DNA of 64,000 nucleotides, taken from Chytriomyces cf. hyalinus JEL632 (taxonomy: Eukaryota; Chytridiomycota; Chytridiomycetes; Chytridiales; Chytriomycetaceae). Location of the stretch: NCBI GenBank assembly GCA_025435555.1, contig JAIWWG010000030.1, positions 248,001-312,000 of the forward strand. The letters are read 5' to 3'. The notes beneath the pieces are model-generated. The model ran no database searches. It worked only from the letters and a program-made list of their open reading frames with translations, and was not told where the DNA came from. Positions within the stretch are counted from its first letter, which is position 1. Each line of letters starts with the position of its first letter. Below are positions 36,857-48,068 of this stretch, in pieces. The translations under genes and the position numbers were made by a program.

Positions 36857-38831
36857 TCACGCATCAATAACAAGGTCCGCGCAATGCTCCGCGATGGCCT
36901 TGTAGAACCTGTCGTAAATATGCCCGGTGGTCAGAATAAATAACCGCAATAAAATACCGTCCAAAGTTACCGTTTGAATTCAATCGGATCTCCCTTTCCA
37001 ACGCCAGACAAGATAACGAGTCATTTTCAACTGCACCCCTGATAGGATAACCGAGAAAAATAAAAAGGACTCACCTTCTTTTTGTGGAACCCAACATGGT
37101 ACAACTGGTCCGACGCTCGCTGAATGCGTACATCTCCATGCAGTGGGCATTTGCGCTTATCCACAGTTGTGAAGCTGATTTTCAGCGTCTTCATGTTTTG
37201 TTTATAAGGTACAACGCATTGCGTCAGAATGTCGCCAATCCGCGCCAGAATGATGGATGGCGCGTGGGAGCTGAAGAAACGGGTCAAGTTGCCAGATCTA
37301 AGAAGTTCCTTGAATGGATTGCTTTGCGACGACTGTAACCAACATTATCGTGCTTAATTCAAAAAAGAATTCGAGAAGAAAAATAGAGGGATTCCTTACC
37401 ATCAGTGTCGCGTGCATCTTGTCCGAAGGGGAGTCCCGCAGATCACTGCGCACGGGCTGTGAGAACGAGTCAATCGCAAATCTGAGATCTGGCTGTGTAA
37501 ATTCTACATCCATCAATGAATCTTGTCTAATGGCTTGTGGCTGAGAATATGAGATTCTGGTGAAATTTGCTTTTGTTAGAAAAGCATAGAACACAGAAGG
37601 AAGGGATATACAAACATTGATTCATCTTCCATAGTTTCGTGTGACCTTGATCCCTCCATTTGTCTTTTTATAAGTTCAGCTAGAGCCACGGGATTATTAC
37701 ATTTTCCATCAGTGAGAAGCGGGTTGGGACTGGAACAAAAAAATTAGTCGAATGAAAGCGAGCCCGGCAGAAGCATGATTTTAAAAAAACGCTCACGTTG
37801 AGAACCACGCGTCAGATTCAATGTCCAAAAGTGTGAATCGATTGTCAGCATTGGTGTTTAAAATTCCCTTCAAGAGGCCTGAGCAAGATGGGCAAATCAA
37901 AAACTCCAACAAAAGCACGCTGAAAAAAGAAAAATACGCACAAACCGCACTACTCCCAAACCGACTCCAAGGCAAATAATTCAATCCACCCGAATACATG
38001 TTTGTAAAATACACAAACTCCGGATCATGCCTCGAGGGTTCACCCCACGGCGTATTCCCCGCCATAAGCACATACAAAATAATCCCTGAACTCCATACAT
38101 CCACTTGATCCCCATTATATGCAAGTTTCAGCACTTCGGGTGCAATGTAGGGTGGTGTTCCGCATGGGGTCGTCAACACGCGCACGGATCCTTTGTTGCT
38201 GAATACGGTTGCGAGTCCAAAATCTGAAATTTTAAGGTTTCCCGTTTCGTCGAGGAGAATGTTTTCGGGTTTGAGATCTCGGTGGCAGATTCCGCGTTGA
38301 TGCAGATACGACTGGGGCGGAGATGGAACACGATCAGCATTCCCAACGACAAATAAATCGCCCCCAATAAAATATCCCATCATACCATCCCCGCAACCAG
38401 CTGGTTAAAATAGAAATGCGCCAATTGCTCTCCCATCCCAACATCCGGCGCTATATGATCAAACAATTCACCGGCGGCAGCATAATCCAACACCAAAAAC
38501 ACGGCCGAATCATCTTCAACCGCCGAAATCATTTTCAACACGTTTGTATGGTTGAGTGAGCGCAGAATAGCGGCTTCTTTGAGTGTCGCGTTGCGGATGG
38601 TGGTGTTCGAGTTGCGGACAATCTTTACGGCGGCAAGTGAGCCTGGGAGAAATGATAAAGTTCAGAGGATGTCGGTGCCTGTTGGTGAGGTTGAAGCAGG
38701 CTCTCGAATGTACCAGTTCGAACGCATTCGCCTAACCGCACGGTGCTGTACGCGCCTTCGCCAATCACGGCGCCCATTCGGTATCCAGCAACGATTCGTC
38801 CATTGTCGTTCGCAGCGTTTGCGCTGAGCAT
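36857..38831 (-). CDS. Checkpoint kinase Chk1 homologue
   Basis: Ser/Thr kinase that halts the cell cycle after DNA damage or stalled replication. The start at 38831 gives MLSANAANDNGRIVAGYRMG. The glycine loop is IGEGAYSTVRLGE, and the ATP-anchoring Lys is in AAVKIV. The catalytic loop is HRDLKPENILLD, followed by DFGLATVFSNKG and the Chk1-like activation segment CGTPPYIAPEVL. The small C-terminal domain has RKCPLHGDVRIQ and GDPIEFKR, both diagnostic of Chk1 (KA1-like regulatory domain). It ends FYKAIAEHCADLVIDA after a last intron near 36895-36950. Between them a Ser/Gln-rich linker has SQ sites (SYSQP, SFSQP, SSQS) where ATR-type kinases could phosphorylate. About eight exons. Confidence 0.88.
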
Positions 38832-38924
38832 ATGTGCGACTCTTGACTTCGTTTGTTTTGAAGTGAGTTTTTTAATAAAAAATAATTCGGACGTTGTCAA
38901 AATTTGATTTCACTTTTATTTTTT

Positions 38925-40648
38925 TTAACGCTTCTTCACAATCTGGATTACATCCTCGTCGTCGACAATGTGCTGCAGACCCACCCTCTGCGGACTGTGC
39001 TTTGTCGATGTTCCCCACAACAGAGCGTACTACACATCACACAAGGGAAGTCAGATTATGGGAGGAGAAGAACAAAAAAACTCACGTTGAAATCGTCCAC
39101 CAAAGTCTTGTGAATATTCCGGCAAACATCTTGAACAGAACTCCCGCTCTTGAGAATCAAACCACCTTCGAAATCAGGGTACTCTCCGCGTCTTTTGGTG
39201 TACACTCGAATCAGGTCAAGATGCTTCCACAGGTATTCGATAATGTAATCCATGTTGAGATCCGATTCACAAGAGATGACGACAGTGTATGGCTGATTTG
39301 CGAAAAAAAAGGAGTTAAAAAAGAGAAATTCATCTGGGTTTGGAATACGCGCGACTTTACTTGTCTGGCCAGCTTGTCAACTTCTTCCATTGAAATCTGA
39401 TCAATCTTGTTGTAGCAATATACGCAGCGAATGTATTTGCGGTTTCCAAGCACAACGTCAATGAAATCGTCCACAGTGTGATCATCGCGAATCAAGACTT
39501 CGGCATTGTGGATTTTATAAGTTTGCAAAATCTGATTGGAATGAAATTCTTGCGTTAATAAAATGCTCCCGCCTTTCTGGAAAATGGATTATATTTCACC
39601 TGCTGGACAAGCTTTTCGTTCAAGTACGTCAATTTGCAGGTGGCATTGAACGAGATACCGCCACCCTTCTTCACTTTAAAGTAAATGTTGGGCTTTGCTG
39701 AGTTGATACGAATTCCGACTAACACGAAAAACAACATAGTGGGTGTGAGGTTGTGGTAAAATTTCGCAAATGACACGAGTGAGGTGTACCAGCTTCCAGT
39801 TCGATTTCCAAAAGCTCTCTCTGCCTGGGTCCCTTTGTTGCATCGAGCATCATAAGAATCAAATCTGCAGTCTTTGCAACGGCAATGACTGGGCGAAAAA
39901 GAAAAAAAACAAGTTAAAATTTGGGTGTTGCGATTTTTGATCATGCAATTCACTGGAAAGCGCACCTTGTCTTCCACGACCCTTTCCTTGAGACGCTCCT
40001 TCGATAATTCCCGGCAAATCGAGAAGTTGAATTGCGGAACCGTTGTAATGAATCTTTCCAGGAACTATTGCATGTTTTTTTTTTAGAAGTTGATCACGTC
40101 AAATTCATCGATCCGCTCTCACCGCAGGTCAAGGTTGTGAATTCATACGCAGCAACCTGTAGAGCAATAGATCATGAGTGAGAAGACCCCCGCTACGACG
40201 TATTCTTCGAAAAAAAACCCCAACAAAAAAAAAAGGGACAACAGCTTGAATGCTCACCTCCGAAGTCGTCCCCGTCACTTTACTCAAAAAGGTACTCTTT
40301 CCGACAGACGGAAACCCAATCAACGCTACTCTTGCATCACCACTCCGCACGACATCGAATCCGGGACCTTTGGGGCCGGCTTTCGATGTTGGCTCTAAAA
40401 GCATTGTACGGTATTTGGCCAGTTTCGCTTTCAAGAGACCGAGATGGTATTCGGTTGCTTTGTTTTTTTGCGTCTGAGGGTGTGTGTGTTGCGGGTAAGA
40501 TGGCGAGGACACGGATGTGATCGGGGGTTGCTTACTCTGGCCATTTCGGCCTCGATGTCGGCAATCTTTTCCAGAATACCCTGTGGGGATGAAAAGATGG
40601 GTTAGAGAGCATCGCTTGCATGCGTAAGGAGAGAGACGACCGAACCAT
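38925..40648 (-). CDS. Developmentally regulated GTP-binding protein DRG1 (Rbg1)
   Basis: OBG/DRG-class GTPase that associates with ribosomes. The body reads [15 protein letters not shown] then [20 protein letters not shown]. The G1 loop is [10 protein letters not shown]3 is LLDLPGI and G4 is NKID. The C-terminal TGS domain covers [20 protein letters not shown], and the protein ends [11 protein letters not shown]. Family members begin a few residues before the first of these blocks. The only upstream ATG that fits is at 40646-40648, followed directly by GTTCGG and a 63-nt intron ending CCCACAG, so the first coding exon would be the ATG alone. About eight exons. The next gene, AN1, starts 53 bp away on the other strand. 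Confidence 0.9.
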
Positions 40649-40701
40649 TCTTGCGTTATTTTATTGGAAATATTTCACAGATTTATTAAAATATTTACAA
40701 A
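40649..40701. promoter_or_regulatory. Divergent promoter, DRG1 / AN1 protein
   Basis: 53 bp between start codons, very AT-rich (TTATTTTATTGG ... TTTATTAAAATATTT). Confidence 0.5.
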
Positions 40702-40979
40702 ATGAACCAAGATAAGCCAGCAACAACGCGACCAGCACAAAAAGCAGTCAAATGCGCCTTCAGTGGGTAAGGACTATCCCCAACACTGTCTTAATCCAAT
40801 ACCATGCACGCTTACGCGTATTTCTGTATTCTGTTGGTCGTAGCTGCGAAGACTCAGCCACGAAAGCTGGCGACTGTCGCCAGTGCACAAAAACATTCTG
40901 TGCTGGTCACGCGTTGCCAGTAATTCACGGCTGCGATGCGCCGGCTTTGGGTGAGCGATGCGGCGTGCGATGGCAGTGA
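40702..40979 (+). CDS. Small AN1-type zinc-finger protein
   Basis: Two exons, 40702-40766 and 40844-40979, with GTAAGG donor and GTAG acceptor, encode 66 residues. The product has the AN1 spacing: Cys-x4-Cys-x9-Cys-x2-Cys-x4-Cys-x2-His-x5-His-x-Cys. It reads KCAFSGCEDSATKAGDCRQC then TKTFCAGHALPVIHGC. AN1 domains bind zinc and often ubiquitin or ribosome/proteasome partners. The C-terminal 15 residues after the finger are not conserved-looking. A GTGAGC inside that tail (from 40951) could be a further donor, in which case the true C-terminus lies farther downstream. Confidence 0.72.
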
Positions 40980-41323
40980 ACCGCAATTTGTCGAAAACAA
41001 GGGCTTCGAAAGCGGGGATCTTGTTCGAATATTTGGATTCGATGAATTCGCGGTTTTCTTGCTTGTTTTCGCATGCGAGGTTATCTTGATTGCGTTTGGT
41101 AAAGGAATAGAGTTGCATAAACTACTTATGCTGAGGGCGTGTTTCTTGTCGATTTTCTTGAAGCGATTGCATAGCGACAGGGTGTATGCTTGGGCAGCAG
41201 CGTTGTTGTTGTTTGAAGAGGGCCGTCCGAAAAAGGAGTATCTGCTGGTTTGGGTGTTGGTGTGGGTGTTGGTGTGTTCAGTGCAAGTCCCTTTGCTTTT
41301 TTTCGAATAAAACCAAACCAAAA
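40980..41323. other. Intergenic between AN1 and Tom22 genes
   Basis: 344 bp. Open frames exist on both strands, but none has recognisable domain content and they overlap each other. GTGTTGGTGTGGGTGTTGGTGTG near 41250 is a short GT-rich repeat. Confidence 0.45.
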
Positions 41324-41875
41324 ATGCCAGAGATGATCGATCTGCGAGGTTGGGCCCGCCCAGACTGCCTAAGCACACTTTGGGCTCTGACGAAGAACTA
41401 AAACCATCAAAAAATAACAGGCGAAGACGACCGGGACGAAGACTTTGTGACGGACGACGAAAACCTGCAAACCGATGAGGAGGTGAGAAGCCTCTTCTCT
41501 TCTTGACGCACACGCATACACATACATACACCCTCGGCAGCAAACTGACTATATACCCACCCTTGTCCCCGTACTCAGGATGACGAATTTGAGCAGGAAA
41601 CATTCTTTGAACGGTTGTCTGCCCTCGTGGACATTATCCCCCCAACCAAGCGCCACGTCATCTACAAGAGCGTGAGCAACACATTCTCAACTGGATTCGC
41701 CGTCTCGCAATTTGCCGGGAAGGGACTGTGGGTCATTGCAACGAGTGCGCTGCTGGTGCTGATGCCCGTGGCTCTTGAGATTGAGCGTGAGAGTTTTGCG
41801 ATTCAGCAGGAGAATGCGCAAATGGTCCAAGCGAAGCAAGCTGCACAGATTCAGAGCGAGGTTGCTCAGGTGTGA
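41324..41875 (+). CDS. Mitochondrial import receptor Tom22
   Basis: Central receptor of the TOM complex in the outer mitochondrial membrane. Exons 41324-41348, 41421-41482 and 41579-41875 sum to 384 nt, or 127 residues. The cytosolic N-terminal part is acidic (EDDRDEDFVTDDENLQTDEE), as needed to bind presequences. It is followed by FFERLSALVDIIPPTKRHVI, the Tom22 core. A single transmembrane helix (KGLWVIATSALLVLMPVALE) with its conserved Pro comes next. A short Gln-rich intermembrane tail ends the protein. The first exon carries only eight codons and one base. Confidence 0.85.
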
Positions 41876-41975
41876 TTTTTAAAAGTCGTAATTTTTTTTT
41901 TTTATTTTATTAAGGAAGTTGGGAGTGGGGAGGATGAAGGAGGGAACAGCCCTTTTTATTTCTTCATACACGGGA

Positions 41976-41981
41976 AATAAA
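41976..41981 (+). terminator. AATAAA poly(A) signal of Tom22
   Basis: Perfect hexamer about 100 bp after the stop codon, between the convergent Tom22 and G-alpha genes. Confidence 0.45.
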
Positions 41982-42074
41982 GCAAACCAAAAAACATGCA
42001 AGTCATACATTCAGCCAGCCGGTCGTTACTACATCCGACCCCATGCATTCAATACATCCAACCACGCAACCTCA

Positions 42075-43414
42075 CTACATCATCCCCAACGAGGTTAACG
42101 CATTCTTCATGACAATGTCCTTGACTGCAGATATAATCGCCTGCATGTTCCTCGTGTCCGTGCCAGTAGTAAAATGCGTAAAGATTTGGCGATTCTTGTT
42201 CCGTTTCTGTTCGTGAAACTTGTTCTTGAACCACGCGCCAGATTCTTTAAAATCCCGTGGTGTGTATTCGGGAAAGTACTTCTCCACGGGCGATGTTCCT
42301 GATTCGATTTTGGATTTGAACAAGTCCACCTTGTTGAGGAATAAGATGATGGCGGATTTTTGAATGAGTTTGTTGTTGCATACGGATCCAAAGAGGGAGA
42401 TGGCGTCTGTCATTCTGAAGGTGTTTATGGATAAGTAGAAGCATGCGACTCGTCAAAACAAAAACATACCGATTCACTTCCGGATCCTCCAAAAGAAACT
42501 GGTCATAGCTCGATAACGCGGCAACAAAAATAATGGCCGAAAGGTCGTCAGAAAAATACGGTGCCCAAAAATGTCTCAACGAACGCTGTCCCCCGACATC
42601 AAAAAACGTGTACACTTTGTTTTCGATTGTAAACTTGGTTTCAGTGATTTCGACGGTTCGGTTGCGTACGCGTAGGATATCTGTGTGTGTGGATGCAGGT
42701 GGGAATTTGGTTTAATTGCCTGGAGTGCAACTTAGGGAAAAACGCCAATTAACCATCGTCAGTAGGGATATAATCGGAAGACGCGCAGCGATCGAGGCTG
42801 TTGAGAAAGTATTCGGATGTGTACAGGTACTCTGGAAGTTCGTTGGCGCGTTTCGCTGCTTCTTGAATCCCGGCATCGTTCCATAACAGCCGGATGGAGT
42901 TTACGATTGAGTCGGGGAAATCGGAATCAAGTACAAACTGCTGGACGGCTTGTGCATGTAGCTGTGTGTGCGTGAGTCAGTGTAAATCTCTCAGAAGAAG
43001 TTCAAAAGCACAGACTGCGCGTATAAAACCTTATTCTCAGAATGCTCAAACTCCAGTCCATTTGATTCGAGAAAAGAAACCAACATTCTCGCCGCGTCCA
43101 ACACGTTTGCGCGTACTTTGAATCGAAACGCAAGCCGATCATCGTCAGTGAAGCCCTGGCCATGAAGAATTTTGAGTTGCTTCAACACGGTTGATTTTCC
43201 AGAGTCTCCAGAGCCGAGGAGGACAAGTTTAGGGCCTTTTGGTGCTTGCTGTTTGAGCTGTGCTTCGCGTCTGAGTTCCGCGTCGATCTTGTCGGATGCT
43301 TGTTTGGCCTCCTTCCTAATGAGTGAGAGAAGTGGTTTCTCAGCGGGTGGGTAACAAGATGAAGTTGCTGTGAAGATGTGGTACGTGCCACTCGGCGTAC
43401 GCGTCGGTTTCCAT
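42075..43414 (-). CDS. Divergent heterotrimeric G-protein alpha subunit
   Basis: GTP-binding signalling switch. Motifs in order: P-loop LLGSGDSGKSTVLKQLK, helical domain (SENKVLYAQSVLLNFF, NELPEYLYTSEYFLNSLD), switch I LRVRNRTVEITETKF, switch II FFDVGGQRSLRHFW with the catalytic Gln, G4 LNKVDLF and a G5-like TTGTDTRNM. It ends KNALTSLGMM. The best N-terminal model (ATG at 43414, donor GTACGC) gives METDAKEAKQAS. This lacks Gly2 and Cys3, so no myristoyl or palmitoyl anchor is visible, and the C-terminus lacks the usual Cys-Gly-x-x end. Switch I has Glu where Gly is normal. About six exons. The first intron is uncertain. Confidence 0.85.
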
Positions 43415-43837
43415 CCAATTGTGTGTTATTTATTGTTGAGAAATTGGATTCGTGTGCTTATGTAATTGTTAAACTGGTGGGGCGGATTGTTAGTTGTGAT
43501 TATTCATTCTGGTAAGGGCTGTGAGGATGCAGGAGAGGATGTTTGTGTTTTCAGTTGGGATCCAATTTGCGGATGCGTCTTGATCACTTTATATGAACAC
43601 GCATCAATGATCGCCTTCTTTGTCTGGAGCAGCTGTCATTAGTCTGTGTCTTGTTGTGATCATCGAGATGCAGTTTCAAAGCATCACTTTCTTCTCTTTT
43701 AAAGCCGCTTTAGCACTGCAGGCTGTGCTGTTAAGGGTGCTGTGATGGGTACCCTTCGTTGCGTCGGTTGTTTTCCCGCCACTTGATGCACAGCCAGATC
43801 AGACGCTACCGAGCCAGTCATCTTCCCGGTACACAGC
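43415..43837. other. Intergenic, divergent promoters of G-alpha and RNR2
   Basis: 423 bp between two genes that diverge. No coding frame supported; T-rich near the G-alpha side. Confidence 0.5.
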
Positions 43838-45453
43838 ATGGCAGCTGAGGCAGGGAAGGAAGAGCGATCGGATGTGTCTGACCAATCGAAAGAAAATATT
43901 GTGCATAAAAACGTGAGACGTCAGAAACCGCTTTTCCCAAAAAACAAAAACAAAAAAATAAAATCACAAAAAATAACCCCAAACGCAAAGCATCCAATGA
44001 GCAACATCACCGCAGTCCCAAACACCGTCACCGAGAGTGCAAGTGGAATGCTCCCTCCAAAGCACGAGCAGAAAGTCGACAAGTTCTCGCCAGAGACAGA
44101 GCCCATCCTGACAAAGAGTTCGAGACGCTTTGTCTTGTTTCCCATCAAATACCATGAGGTTTGTTTATTGCTTGTTGCCGTACTTCTGCGCCGTGCTTTC
44201 TACGCTCGATCTCTTCTGATCCATTCTAATCGCATGGCTGCATCCTTCGTCCTTTCCTCCCTCCCTCTCGCTCCCTCCCACACACCCAAAACAGGTTTGG
44301 CAGATGTACAAGAAGGCCGAAGCATCCTTCTGGACAGTTGAGGAGGTTGACCTGTCCAAGGACACCTCTGACTGGGAGAAGCTGAGCGACGATGAGAAGT
44401 ACTTTGTCTCGCATGTTCTTGCCTTCTTTGCTGCTTCGGACGGAATCGTGAACGAGAACCTGGTCGAGCGCTTCTCCAATGACATCCAGATCCCAGAGGC
44501 TCGCTGTTTCTATGGTTTCCAGGTGTGTTGCTGTCTTGTTGGTTGTTTTTTGGGCGGTTTAGCGCATGTCTGACCAGGTGTTTCGGACATCCAAAACATT
44601 CACTGAAAACTTTTTTTTAACTTTTATCAGATTATGATCGAGAACATTCACAGTGAGATGTACTCTCTGCTCATCGACACGTACATCAAAGACCCTTCCC
44701 AGCGTGAATATCTGTTTGATGCCATCGACACCAGTGCGTACCCCACCCCGCGACCAAGCTGTCCCTTTCTGTCTTGTAACCTTACTAACTTCCCCTATCC
44801 CAAGTCCCGTGCATTAGAAAGAAAGCTGACTGGGCCCTCAAATGGATCTCGGACACGTCGTCCCCATTCCCAGTCCGTCTGGTTGCATTTGCCGTCGTTG
44901 AAGGAATCTTCTTCTCTGGCTCATTTGCATCCATCTTCTGGCTCAAGAAGCGCGGTCTCATGCCCGGCCTTACATTCTCCAACGAGCTTATTTCCCGTGA
45001 CGAAGGTCTTCACACTGACTTCGCATGTCTCCTGTTTAGCCTCTTGAACAACAAGCCCAGCGTTGACGTTGTCACGCAAATTGTTACTGAGGCTGTTGAG
45101 CTAGAACAAGAATTCCTGCGCGACTCGTTGCCAGTGAAGCTGATCGGAATGAACTCGGACCTGATGAGCCAGTACATTGAGTTTGTTGCCGATCGTCTTT
45201 TGGTCTGCCTTGGCTGCCCCAAGGTGTACAATGTGGAGAATCCGTTTGACTTTATGGATCTCATTTCATTGCAAGGCAAGACCAACTTTTTCGAAAAGAA
45301 GGTTGGCGAGTACCAAAAAGCGTGAGTGTCCTTTCGCTTTTCTGTCCTTGCACATCGATTCTGAACACTGACACGCGCTTTTTTTTCTGTCATTTCGGTA
45401 GCGGTGTCATGAGCAAAGGAAGCAACGAGTTTACTCTTGCCGCCGACTTCTAG
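43838..45453 (+). CDS. Ribonucleotide reductase small subunit (R2)
   Basis: Makes the tyrosyl radical used by class Ia ribonucleotide reductase for dNTP synthesis. Metal ligands and radical environment lie in [54 protein letters not shown] (radical Tyr in SEMYS), [15 protein letters not shown] and [13 protein letters not shown]. The C-terminus NEFTLAADF is the peptide that docks into the large subunit. The start at 43838 gives [16 protein letters not shown] stretch rich in Lys (43913-43990) is 78 nt with no stop but has GTGAGA and AAAG ends; it is more likely an intron that joins NIVHKN to HPMSNI. About six exons. Confidence 0.93.
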
Positions 45454-46308
45454 GCAATCCTCCCATGACCTGAACTTTCTGACTGCGTCGCGCGCAATTT
45501 TCTCTTCTTCTGCCTCTCCTTTTGATTCCATCTTTCATTGACACATATATCTTTTTTCTGACTGTGATTTCTCTTTTCTTTTTTTTTATTCTCCTCTGTC
45601 GCTCTTCCAAAGTGTTTCAGGTTGCGCTGTTCTAATAAATTAAAAATGCGAATATTTGCTGTGTTTGATGGTGATGCGCATGTTCGTCCGAAAATGGAAT
45701 TACTTGGAGATCCTAAAATGAGTGTGAGTATGTCGTGTTATCGATGGGCTTCCCACGACAACCGCGTTTCTTTCCACCGCGTCACTTGTTCTTAACTTTG
45801 GTGTACGTGCAGATCCATGAGCCGTGATATACCTTGAGTTGGGACAATCTGGGCTTTGTTTCAGACCTTGACACCAGTGTCGAACGTGAATCCATTTTCC
45901 AGAATAACTTGATACCGTTTGGGAAACTCGTCTGAATGAGCATTTTGTCACGATTCATGGATCAAGTTCGTTGTAGACACCTTCGGTGACTTTATCTAAG
46001 CTACAGCCTATGAAAGCTCAGGGAAGCAGGGCATTGCACCATCGTTGTTTCAAACTGAAACCGGTGCCATTTGATCGAAATTAATCGACCAAGAATAAAG
46101 TCTGTGAACACCTGACTTTATACTTCCTTTATTGAACATAAACACGAGAGGCTGCGTCAAACTCTGACACATTTGACGTTACTTTATGCATGGAGGATGG
46201 AGGAGAGGGGACAAACGGGGGTGGGGTGCCGGACAGAAACAAAAAATGTGCACCAAACTTTTCTAATTTTGACATGTCTGTATTGTATAAAAATTATACA
46301 AAATCATG
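45454..46308. other. Intergenic between RNR2 and tRNA-Glu
   Basis: 855 bp. The first 190 bp are the RNR2 3' UTR with a T-rich tract and a poly(A) signal. The remainder shows no coding sequence, repeat or RNA gene that I can recognise. Confidence 0.5.
45634..45639 (+). terminator. AATAAA poly(A) signal of RNR2
   Basis: Perfect hexamer 181 bp after the stop codon, preceded by a T-rich region. Confidence 0.5.
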
Positions 46309-46380
46309 TCCTCATTCGTCTAGTGGTTAAGATTCCGCCCTTTCACGGCGGCGACCGGGGTTCAATTCCCCGATGGGGAG
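46309..46380 (+). tRNA. tRNA-Glu (anticodon UUC)
   Basis: 72 nt with a full cloverleaf. The acceptor stem TCCTCAT pairs with ATGGGGA. The D-arm is TCTAGTGGTTAAGA. The anticodon stem CCGCC pairs with GGCGG around CTTTCAC, with TTC as anticodon, and the T-arm CGGGGTTCAATTCCCCG is perfect. No intron. A T4 run at 46385-46388 can end Pol III transcription. Confidence 0.96.
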
Positions 46381-46384
46381 CAGG

Positions 46385-46388
46385 TTTT
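46385..46388 (+). terminator. Pol III T-run after tRNA-Glu
   Basis: Four T residues four bases downstream of the mature tRNA end. Confidence 0.6.
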
Positions 46389-47012
46389 CTGTTTCTTGTT
46401 TTATTGGTTTTTTCTGTCTGAGTGTGATCATGCGTGTGAAATGACTGGAGCTAGAGGAGTGGGAAAGTGGATGCACTCATGAAATATGTTCATTTGGCTT
46501 CCAACTTTGCGCCTGAGACGGGTTGCAAAAAAAAATTACAGCTTTAGGCCTCTGACAGCTTGTATGTGTTCAAACAGTATGTTGGCAGGGTGATTTGATA
46601 TGAGAGAAGGTTGAAACCTGTGCGCACCTATTCTTGATTTTTTAGACGCAACAATTGTCCAACACCGGATTGACCACCGCCAACAGATCCACTTGAAGCT
46701 CTTGCCCAACCAAGCACTTATGATTGGGTTGCTTTGATGCAATGGGAAGACAATGAGCAAACTGAAGCTCAGTCTTTGTTGTGAAGAAACTGTTGCTCCT
46801 GCCAGACTCAAGGTGCACATACTGCCTGGACCTTTTTAGCTTCAGCTTTTTGATGATTGAGTTTCAAACGGATAGAGATCCAAATGCTTTCTGCTCATTG
46901 GCCCGCCCATATTATAAATGAATTGACCAAGTCGCTATTTGCGTGGCAGTGATTTCATAAAAATTAAAAGTTAAAATGAAACAAACAGAGGCAGCAGATC
47001 AGTGGGAATCAG
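46389..47012. other. Non-coding or decayed stretch after the tRNA
   Basis: About 620 bp. One short minus-strand frame (46536-46820) has no recognisable features. Parts read like eroded coding sequence, but no gene can be supported. Confidence 0.4.
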
Positions 47013-47380
47013 ATGCCCATCAACTCCCCCGTTATTGAGACGAGGCTGACGCTATCCATCAATGCTGCCATGCCCTCTGCATTTGGATCATGCTCAGGTA
47101 GTGTCGTTTGTTTCAAAGTGTTGTTTGTTTTGAGTGTCAGTGATGCTTATGCTTCCACCCCTCTTCCCCCTTCTTCTAGGACCAACATCTTTTGAGCTGC
47201 ATCTGTGTCGTGGCTGCACTACAAATGCTTGCAGATCTGTCATCAAATCTCCTCTGCACAAACAACTATGCCGTTGGATCTTCCTTCAAATGATGAACCT
47301 GCAATTCACACGGATTTGATCGAAATAATCACTGCTGCTTTGGATGGAGTTGCTCATTGTGTTTTTGTTTTTTAGGTTTG
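47013..47380 (+). pseudogene. Zinc-finger coding fragment, probably decayed
   Basis: A possible exon (MPINSPVIETRLTLSINAAM) joins across GTAGTG...TTCTAG to a segment with CRGC, then HKQLC. This gives Cys-x2-Cys-x13-His-x3-Cys, a layout close to the N-terminal zinc finger of the transposase at 1.3 kb. Immediately after, the good-looking frame shifts by one base, to PLDLPSNDEPAIHTDLIEII then TAALDGV. It may be a remnant of a related element, or a real gene with a splice I cannot place. Confidence 0.35.
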
Positions 47381-48068
47381 TTTGTTTTGGATTTTGTGCA
47401 TGTGCACACGTATTTTGAACACACAACAAACAGATCGGCATTCAACAGAGCAAGAATTTGAGTCACCAATCAATCCACCCATTCTTTGCATGCTGCCAAT
47501 ACTGCAAATGATCTCTAGAATCAAACACTGGAATCCAATGCTGGAAGGAATCAAACTCTGGAATCTGGAGTAGTTTTCTTTGTTAGATGCTGCGGGGATT
47601 GCTGGAAAACAATCCAATAAATTCAGAAGTATGCTGAAATCAATTGTCTGGGGAAGGTGGCTCTGAACTAGATGTGACACAGATCAGTGACATGTTCTTT
47701 GTGGAGGAATAAAATGCATTGCAGTCCCAGAAGCAGGCAGGGTGCTGTTGCCTGGGTCTTGCAGTCACATATGGAAGTGCCTTAAACCACTTTTTTTGGT
47801 GTAGCAGCCAGGACAAGGGAACTATGATGCTATCAGCAGACAAAACTTATCAGTGAAACAGTATCAGGAAGAAGAATACTGGCCATGGAAAAAAAGGGGG
47901 CATGTGATCGAGTCAGGATGAACTCTGATGCATGCACTCTTTGTTTCATATATATTTAAAAGGTTTGTGCACTTTTTATCCTTCTTTTTTTTCTTTCCAA
48001 AAAACAACCACTCATCATACAGACGCAAAAGGCTTCAGTCATCCCCTCCACATCTTTTCACACCTAAT
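47381..48068. other. No supported gene
   Basis: About 690 bp of AT-rich sequence with T-rich stretches and no frame that I can support. Confidence 0.4.

Noticed and set aside
40854-41603. Minus-strand open frame across AN1 and Tom22
   Set aside because: It overlaps two better supported genes and has an Asn/Ser/Thr-rich product with no domain.
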